In this document: in pieces, positions 6,174-11,762 of the stretch
Layout of the letters: the number at the start of each line of letters is the position of its first letter
How positions within the stretch are numbered: the first letter of the stretch is position 1
Assembly: GCA_937132145.1 (NCBI GenBank)
Contig: CAKZNY010000231.1
Location: 1 to 11,762, forward strand
DNA: 11,762 nt
From: an uncultured Paracoccaceae bacterium
Lineage (GTDB): Bacteria; Pseudomonadota; Alphaproteobacteria; Rhodobacterales; Rhodobacteraceae
Reading direction: 5' to 3'
Translations under genes and position numbers: made by a program
The notes under the pieces: generated by a model
Databases searched by the model: none
What the model saw: only the letters and a program-made list of their open reading frames with translations
Told to the model about the DNA's origin: nothing

Positions 6174-7166
6174 TTGCCCGTAATTGTCGGAAATTTAACC
6201 TTGGACCCTCCGGTCTTTCTGGCGCCCTTGGCCGGAATCACCGATTTGCCCTTCCGCAAAATGGTTTTGCGCTTCGGGGCGGGGTTGGTTGTGTCCGAAA
6301 TGGTGGCGAGCCAAGAAATGGTGCAGGCCAAGCCCTCGACACGGGCGCGCGCAGAACTAGGGTTCGGGAGCGATCGCACCTCGGTGCAAATTGCGGGGCG
6401 CGAGGCGTACTGGATGGCCGAATGCGCCAAGCTGGTTGCGGATCAGGGCGCGCGGATTGTCGATATCAACATGGGGTGTCCGGCCAAGAAGGTGACGACG
6501 GGGTATTCCGGCTCGGCGTTGATGAAAGACCCCGATCACGCGCTGACGTTGATCGAGGCGGTGGTTGGGGCGGTCGATGTGCCTGTGACCCTGAAAATGC
6601 GTCTGGGGTGGGATGATAATTGCCTGAATGCGGCGGATATTGCCGCGCGGGCCGAGGATGCCGGCGTACAGATGATTACCATTCATGGTCGCACGCGGTG
6701 CCAGTTTTACAAGGGTGCGGCGGATTGGGGGGCAATCCGTGCCGTGAAATCTGCCGTTAACATTCCGGTAATCGCTAATGGCGACATTGTTGACGCGCAC
6801 TCGGCTAATCGAGCGCTTGCGCTGTCGAATGCTGACGGTGTGATGATAGGGCGCGGGGCGCAGGGGCAGCCTTGGGTGTTGGCGCAAATTGCCGCCGAGG
6901 TTTCCGGCCACATATATACAGGGGCCCCGCAAGGTCCCGCTTTGGCGGATGTTATTCTAGAGCATTACGAGGATATTATCCGTTTTTACGGGCCGGATTT
7001 GGGGGTGCGAAACGCCCGCAAACACCTGACTTGGTATCTGGAACGGCTGGAAGGCGGTATGGAATTGCGAAACTTGATAATTCGTGAACGGGATCATATC
7101 GTGGTTTTGCGCTGTCTGCGTGAAGGCCTGAAAAATATCGGCCCCGAAATCGAGGTCGCCGCATGA
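6174..7166 (+). CDS. dusB: tRNA-dihydrouridine synthase DusB (NifR3)
   Basis: An FMN-dependent enzyme that reduces uridines in the tRNA D-loop. The TIM-barrel landmarks follow in order: VFLAPLAGITDLPFR (residues 14-28), SEMVASQEMV (41-50), VQIAGRE, DINMGCPAKKV with the catalytic Cys at 102, LKMRLGW, ITIHGRTRCQFYKG (169-181) and IANGDIVD, with GVMIGRGAQGQPW further on. The start is uncertain. TTG at 6174 gives 330 residues, the usual family length, with AAGGA at 6160-6164; in-frame ATGs at 6087 and 6099 have no ribosome binding site and would add 25-29 residues (including TSPCCSPDK) unlike the family. The stop overlaps the ntrB start as ATGA. This gene, called nifR3 in Rhodobacter, heads the dusB-ntrB-ntrC-ntrY operon, so nitrogen control and tRNA modification share a transcript. 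Confidence 0.93.
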   Translation: MPVIVGNLTLDPPVFLAPLAGITDLPFRKMVLRFGAGLVVSEMVASQEMVQAKPSTRARAELGFGSDRTSVQIAGREAYWMAECAKLVADQGARIVDINMGCPAKKVTTGYSGSALMKDPDHALTLIEAVVGAVDVPVTLKMRLGWDDNCLNAADIAARAEDAGVQMITIHGRTRCQFYKGAADWGAIRAVKSAVNIPVIANGDIVDAHSANRALALSNADGVMIGRGAQGQPWVLAQIAAEVSGHIYTGAPQGPALADVILEHYEDIIRFYGPDLGVRNARKHLTWYLERLEGGMELRNLIIRERDHIVVLRCLREGLKNIGPEIEVAA

Positions 7167-8236
7167 GCGACACCAACTTCGAGAATCTTTGGGGCGCGAT
7201 CCCCTATCCGGCGTTTGTTATCGACGTGGATAACGTTTTATTAACCTGTAACGCGGCGGCCGAGTTCTTTAGTGGTACATCGGTCCGCCAAATGCGCGGT
7301 AAGAAATTATCAACCTTTATCGGCGAGGGTAGCGTCATCCAAAGTATGGTTGATCAGGCGCGCCAAGGTTCCGGGTATGTCGTTCAGCACGGGATCGAGC
7401 TAAGCTGGGCAGATAACCCGCCGCGTCTTAACGATCTGCACGCATCGGGCATGCCAAACGGGCAGGTGTTGCTGTTGCTACATCCGCGCGGGCTGGCCGA
7501 AAAGATGGACCGCAGCCTGACGCACAGGTCTGCCGCGCGTTCTGTGGCGGGTATGGCGGCGATGCTGGCCCATGAAATCCGCAACCCGTTGGCGGGGATT
7601 AATGGTGCCGCGCAGCTTTTAGCCATGAGCGTTAACGATGATGACCAAGAACTTACCACGCTGATACAAGAAGAAATCAAACGTATCGGGCGGCTGGTTG
7701 AGCGAATGGAACAATTCGGTGACCAGCGCCCCGCGCAACGCGAGGCGGTAAATATCCACAACATTCTGGATCGTGCCAAACGGGCCGCAGAGGTCGGGTT
7801 TGCGGAACACGTCAGGTTTATCGAGGAATTCGACCCCTCGCTTCCGCCCGTAAGTGCGGACGCCGATCAACTGTCGCAAGTATTCCAGAACCTGCTGAAG
7901 AACGCGGCCGAAGCGGCCCCGAAGGTCGGTGGAACGATCACGGTCAAAACCGCATTTCGCCCCGGTGTGCGCCTGCAAATGCCGGGCCAGAAATCCGAGA
8001 GCCTGCCGTTGGAGGTGACCATCACCGACAACGGAAGCGGTATCCCGCCGGATTTGATTAACGATATTTTTGACCCGTTCGTCAGCTCCAAAGCGGCCGG
8101 ATCGGGGTTGGGGTTGTCGCTGGTCTCGAAGATTATCGTGGATCATGGCGGGGTGGTCGAGTGCACCTCGGAACCCGGAAAAACGAAATTCAAGGTTTTG
8201 CTGCCGATCTGGCGCGAACCCGTTAAGGAGGCCTGA
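7163..8236 (+). CDS. ntrB: Nitrogen regulation sensor histidine kinase NtrB (GlnL)
   Basis: A 357-residue soluble kinase that phosphorylates NtrC when nitrogen is scarce and whose activity is normally set by a PII protein. An N-terminal PAS domain (about residues 8-110, [20 protein letters not shown]) has no membrane segment. The H-box is [18 protein letters not shown] with the phosphorylated His at 137. The ATP-binding domain shows the N-box [11 protein letters not shown] (243-253), G1 DNGSGIP (289-295), F-box FDPF (303-306) and G2 GSGLGLSLV (313-321). Length and layout are normal for NtrB. The ATG overlaps the dusB stop, and the stop is followed after a single base by ntrC, so dusB, ntrB and ntrC are almost certainly one transcript with coupled translation. 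Confidence 0.95.
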   Translation: MSDTNFENLWGAIPYPAFVIDVDNVLLTCNAAAEFFSGTSVRQMRGKKLSTFIGEGSVIQSMVDQARQGSGYVVQHGIELSWADNPPRLNDLHASGMPNGQVLLLLHPRGLAEKMDRSLTHRSAARSVAGMAAMLAHEIRNPLAGINGAAQLLAMSVNDDDQELTTLIQEEIKRIGRLVERMEQFGDQRPAQREAVNIHNILDRAKRAAEVGFAEHVRFIEEFDPSLPPVSADADQLSQVFQNLLKNAAEAAPKVGGTITVKTAFRPGVRLQMPGQKSESLPLEVTITDNGSGIPPDLINDIFDPFVSSKAAGSGLGLSLVSKIIVDHGGVVECTSEPGKTKFKVLLPIWREPVKEA

Positions 8237-8237
8237 A

Positions 8238-9662
8238 ATGGACGGAACTATCATTGTCGCAGACGACGACCGCACCATCCGCACCGTTCTTAGCCAAGCG
8301 TTAACGCGGGCCGGGTGCCGTGTGCGCTCCACCGGAACGATCTCGACGCTTTGGCGCTGGGTCGAGGAGGGCGAGGGGGATGTGATCGTTACGGATGTGA
8401 ACATGCCGGACGGCGATGCCCTCGATATTCTGCCAGCCATTCGCAAGCGCCGCCCTGACCTGCCGATCATCGTGATGAGCGCGCAAAACACGGTGATGAC
8501 CGCCATTCGGGCGACCGAGGCGGGGGCTTACGATTATCTGCCCAAGCCCTTTGACCTTAAGGATTTGTTAGCAACTGTTAACAAAGCGTTATCGCAGCAC
8601 GCGCCCGAGGCCGTTACGCCAAAATCCAGTGACGAGGAAATGCCGCTGATCGGGCGCTCGCCTGCCATGCAGGAAGTCTACCGGATCATGGCGCGGCTGA
8701 TGACGACGGACCTCGGCGTGATGATCACCGGCGCCTCGGGGACAGGCAAAGAACTGGTCGCGCGCGCCTTGCACGACTTTGGCCAGCGCAAAAACGGGCC
8801 GTTTGTGGCGCTGAATATGGCGACGGTTCCACCCCATATGATCGAGGTGGAGCTGTTCGGAAGCGAAAACCAGAATGCCTCAGTGATTGGCAAGTTCGAG
8901 CAGGCGCAAGGTGGCACGCTGTTTCTGGACGAGGTCGGCGACCTGCCTCTGGAGGCGCAATCCCGTCTGTTACGCGTGTTGCAAGAAGGCGAGTTTTCGC
9001 GGGCCGGAGGGCACGAGATTTTGACCGCCAATGTCCGTATTCTCGCCGCAACCCATCAGGATTTACGGGCCTTGATTAACGAGGGGAAGTTCCGCGAGGA
9101 CCTGTTTTACCGCCTGAACGTCGTGCCCATCCGCCTGCCATCATTGCGGGAACGTATCGAGGATATCGCCGATCTTTCCCGCCATTTTTTGCGTCAAGCG
9201 GAACGTGAGGGCCTACCGAGCAAGGTGATTTCCAAGGACGCTGTCGAAATTCTGAAGGTGCAACCGTGGACAGGAAATGTGCGGGAGCTGGAAAACCTTA
9301 TCCGCCGCCTCGCCGTTCTTTGCCCCGACGATACCATTAGTGCCAAGGTTGTCTCGCAGGAAATCGCCGCGCGGCCAAGTTCGGCTGTGGTGCCGCAACG
9401 GGCTGGCTCCGAGAGCCTGTCTAATTCCATCGAAAACCACCTGAAACGGTATTTCGATCTGCACGGAGACGAGCTGCCCCCCGCCGGACTATATGACCGC
9501 ATCCTTAAAGAGGTGGAGCTGCCGCTTATCGCGCTGTCACTGGCCGCAACGCGCGGAAATCAGCTAAAAACCGCCGAATTGCTGGGAATTAACCGCAATA
9601 CGTTGCGAAAAAAGATAGCGGCGCTCGACATTCAGGTGACACGGGGCAAGAAGATGATGTAA
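8238..9662 (+). CDS. ntrC: Nitrogen response regulator NtrC lacking the GAFTGA loop
   Basis: A 474-residue response regulator, the partner of NtrB. The receiver domain (1-115) has the acidic pair D10/D11, the phosphorylated D53 ([10 protein letters not shown]), S81 and K103. The AAA+ domain has Walker A GASGTGKE (165-172), Walker B GGTLFLDE (225-232) and the [20 protein letters not shown] segment. A Fis-type helix-turn-helix closes the protein ([20 protein letters not shown]). Between ELFG (205-208) and FEQ (220-222) there are 11 residues, [11 protein letters not shown], where sigma-54 activators have about 16 including GAFTGA. The loop that contacts sigma-54 is therefore missing, as known for R. 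capsulatus NtrC, which works with the housekeeping RNA polymerase. AAGGAGG at 8225-8231 gives a strong ribosome binding site six bases before the ATG at 8238, which fixes the start although the frame is open further upstream. Confidence 0.96.
   Translation: MDGTIIVADDDRTIRTVLSQALTRAGCRVRSTGTISTLWRWVEEGEGDVIVTDVNMPDGDALDILPAIRKRRPDLPIIVMSAQNTVMTAIRATEAGAYDYLPKPFDLKDLLATVNKALSQHAPEAVTPKSSDEEMPLIGRSPAMQEVYRIMARLMTTDLGVMITGASGTGKELVARALHDFGQRKNGPFVALNMATVPPHMIEVELFGSENQNASVIGKFEQAQGGTLFLDEVGDLPLEAQSRLLRVLQEGEFSRAGGHEILTANVRILAATHQDLRALINEGKFREDLFYRLNVVPIRLPSLRERIEDIADLSRHFLRQAEREGLPSKVISKDAVEILKVQPWTGNVRELENLIRRLAVLCPDDTISAKVVSQEIAARPSSAVVPQRAGSESLSNSIENHLKRYFDLHGDELPPAGLYDRILKEVELPLIALSLAATRGNQLKTAELLGINRNTLRKKIAALDIQVTRGKKMM
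8850..8903 (+). other. GAFTGA-loop deletion in the NtrC AAA+ domain
   Basis: These bases encode [18 protein letters not shown], NtrC residues 205-222. In enterobacterial NtrC the same stretch contains HEKGAFTGA followed by a basic segment before RFEQ. Counting between ELFG and FEQ gives 11 residues here against 16 there. The reading frame and the flanking Walker motifs are intact, so this is an in-frame natural difference, not damage. Confidence 0.9.
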
Positions 9663-9736
9663 ACTTGTCACAGAAGTAGTGATAAACAACAGAATCTGTA
9701 ACCATCTTGCAACACAGCCTTCTCAGAACCGGTTTT

Positions 9737-11762
9737 ATGCGGCTCGAAAGAGTTAGTAACAGTTCTGCTGTGCGAAACACCACGACATTGGCGTTAGTGA
9801 TCCTTGGGCCGGTTCTTGTTGTGGCGACGTTCGTGTTTTTCGGGGCGTTTGATCGACCCGGCGATCCACGATTGCTGCGCTATATCGTGCTGGCGGATTT
9901 GGTCTACACACTGGTGATTGCGGCTTTGGTTTCGCGTCAGGTCGTGCGCATTATCGCGGCGCGTCGACGGCGTTCGGCCGGGTCCAAATTGCATCTTCGC
10001 TTGACGGGTGTGTTTACCCTTACCGCCCTAATTCCCACCGTTCTGGTCGCTGTTTTCGCCGCGGTCACCCTGAATTTCGGGCTGGAGAGTTGGTTTTCGG
10101 ATCGGGTTCGCTCGGTTGTTAACAACTCCCTATCCGCGGCGCAGGCTTATGAAGAGGAGCATCGTAAAAGCATTGAGTCCGATACGATGTTGCTGGCGAA
10201 TTATCTGGATGCACAGAAACTTCGTTTGAAGTTGTTAACGATTGGAGACCTTCGGGAATATTTGAATCGTGGTCAGGTGCAAATGCAACGCGCCTTGTCT
10301 GAAGCCTATGTTATTGATGTTGATGGCGGTCTGATCGCGCGCGGGGATCGCTCGTATTTGTTTAATTATGAGCAGCCTAGTGCCGAACAGATCGAACGCG
10401 CCCTAAGTGGCGAGTTGGTCATTATCGAGGATTGGGCAAACTCCGAATTTCGGGCTTTGATCGGGCTTTTGGCCTATGCAGATCGCCTGTTGTACGTGAC
10501 CCGCGACGTTGACGGCGAGATTTTGTTACTGTTGGACGAGACACAGGAAACCGTGTCGCTTTATAACCAGCTGAGAGTGAACGGGGGCGATTATTATTCG
10601 AATTCGCCCTCATTTACCTAGGGTTCGCCCTAATTGTTATTCTGGCAGCCGTCTGGTTTGGCATGTGGTTTGCGGAACGACTGTCGCGCCCTGTTGGCCG
10701 CCTTGCCGCCGCAGCCGAGAGGGTCGGCGCGGGGGATCTGGACGTGCGTGTGATCGAGGAGGACGGAGACGACGAAATCGCCATTTTGGGGCGCGCCTTT
10801 AATAACATGACCCAACAGGTCAAGGGCCAGCGTGATGCATTGCTGGCCGTTAACGAGGAAACAGAAAAGAGCCGCCGGTTGTTTGACTCGGTTCTATCTG
10901 GCGTCACTGCGGGGGTGATCGGTCTTGATGGTGACGGGCAGATCGAGTTTATGAATGCCGCCGCCGAGCATATGCTGGGTCTGGAACCCGAAGCGGCTTT
11001 GGGGCAGGGGATTTTGACGGCAGCGCCGGAATTTGCCGATTTGTTTAACAAATTATCGGGCAGCACACGACAAACCACGCAAGGCGAGGTCGAGGTAATT
11101 CGCGCCGGTGTGCATGAAAACCTTTTGGTAAGAATGGCGACGCGCCGACCTTCCGAGGGATCGCTTGAGGGGTACGTGATTGCATTTGACGATGTGACGG
11201 ACCTCGTTTCCGCGCAACGTATGGCAGCGTGGGGGGATGTGGCGCGCCGTATTGCACACGAGATCAAGAATCCGTTAACGCCTATTCAGCTATCCGCCGA
11301 ACGTATCCTTCGCAAGTTCGGGCCGTTGGTTGGCGAGGAACAGGAATCTTTGAAAAAGTATGCGGATGTTATTATTCGTCAAACCAATGACTTACGACGT
11401 ATAGTTGATGAGTTTTCAAAATTTGGCCGGATGCCGGAAGCCAAGAAATCCCCCGAGGATATTCGGGAAATTTTGCGCAGTGTTGTCTTGCTGCAAAACG
11501 AGGCGGATCCCGATATTTCGGTAAGCCTGGATGCACCGGACAAATTGCCAAAACTTATGCTGGACGAGACGTTAATCTCGCAAGCCTTTACAAACCTTGT
11601 GAAAAACGCGCGTGAGGCTGTGACCGCAAAACAGGCGGCGGGGGACGGGTTTGCAGGGCAGGTTCGGATAATTGTGCGGGCCGATGAGGGCGCGATTACA
11701 ATCAAGATACAGGACAACGGCGTCGGGTTCCCGGCGCACCGCGCGCGCTTGTTCGAGCCTTA
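9737..11762 (+). pseudogene. ntrY: NtrY sensor histidine kinase, frameshifted, 3' end outside the window
   Basis: NtrY is a membrane kinase that pairs with NtrX in nitrogen and redox control. The first frame runs from ATG 9737 (or TTG 9707) to a TAG at 10619-10621: 294 residues with three membrane segments (about 18-38, 47-70, 89-113) and an extracytoplasmic sensor region up to the DETQETVSLYNQL segment. The rest lies in the next frame and is open to the window end: FALIYLGFALIVILAAVWFG (fourth membrane segment), AERLSRPVGRLAAAAERVG (HAMP), a PAS domain from RLFDSVLSGV, H-box RRIAHEIKNPLTPIQ with His at 11257-11259, N-box NLVKNAREA, DNGVGFP and the start of the F-box, LFEP. Adding one G after CTG at 10571-10573 restores a continuous protein. 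Internal translation could start at ATG 10663. It may be a true mutation or a sequence error. It follows ntrC after 74 bp; ntrX should lie beyond. Confidence 0.88.
10571..10590 (+). other. Single-base deletion site in ntrY
   Basis: Upstream the frame reads CTT TAT AAC CAG CTG (LYNQL). Downstream the conserved frame reads GAG AGT GAA CGG GGG CGA (ESERGR) and continues LLFEFALIYLGFALIV. The two overlap by one base (CTGAG where CTGGAG is expected), consistent with loss of one G at 10573-10574. A run of five G at 10583-10587 lies nearby but no standard X XXY YYZ slippery heptamer is in frame, so programmed frameshifting is less likely. Confidence 0.85.

Noticed and set aside
7619..8506. 295-codon minus-strand frame opposite ntrB/ntrC
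   Set aside because: Covers the junction of two well-defined genes on the other strand; no family resemblance.
10576..10592. Programmed -1 ribosomal frameshift at the G run in ntrY
   Set aside because: The in-frame heptamer C GGG GGC does not meet the slippery pattern, and the protein alignment places the frame change before the G run, where a single missing G explains it better.

Overview
The window looks like chromosomal DNA from an alphaproteobacterium, most likely Rhodobacterales (Roseobacter/Paracoccaceae). The evidence is gene order plus protein character: a fused IspDF, the block dusB-ntrB-ntrC-ntrY in one orientation, an NtrC whose AAA+ domain lacks the GAFTGA loop (known from Rhodobacter capsulatus), and Rhodobacterales-type Mfd, Hpt, Coq10/RatA and Amt proteins. 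All assignments come from reading the sequence and recalled family knowledge; no search was run.

Left part (1-2578). The window opens in the last 63 codons of mfd (+), followed by a hairpin. Next is a two-gene accessory-looking unit (+): a TetR-family regulator whose promoter region carries a palindrome directly against the start codon, and a small SRPBCC (START-like) protein with a strong ribosome binding site. A hairpin separates this from hpt (-), which is divergent from a Coq10/RatA-type START protein (+).

Middle (2588-6048, all minus strand). An Amt ammonium transporter with no glnK beside it is preceded by a 160-bp intergenic region with two related 16-bp motifs spaced 30 bp apart. Upstream of that lies the tight block ispDF-pgpA-cinA, joined by 4-bp stop/start overlaps: isoprenoid precursor synthesis, phosphatidylglycerol synthesis and NMN deamidation.

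Right part (6174-11762, all plus strand). This is the classical nitrogen-regulation operon dusB(nifR3)-ntrB-ntrC-ntrY, divergent from ispDF. NtrB/NtrC form the nitrogen-status two-component pair. NtrY is a membrane histidine kinase; its usual partner ntrX would lie beyond the window. As given, ntrY carries a single-base deletion near 10573 that splits it into an N-terminal membrane/periplasmic part and a C-terminal HAMP-PAS-kinase part, both otherwise well preserved.

The region is mostly core housekeeping DNA. The points most worth attention are the ntrY frameshift, the GAFTGA-less NtrC combined with CGCC-N9-GGC-like sites and no visible sigma-54 promoter upstream of the Amt gene, and the apparently leaderless TetR gene under its own palindrome. 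I see no CRISPR array, tRNA, rRNA, insertion sequence or defence system. No stretch above 300 bases is without a gene.
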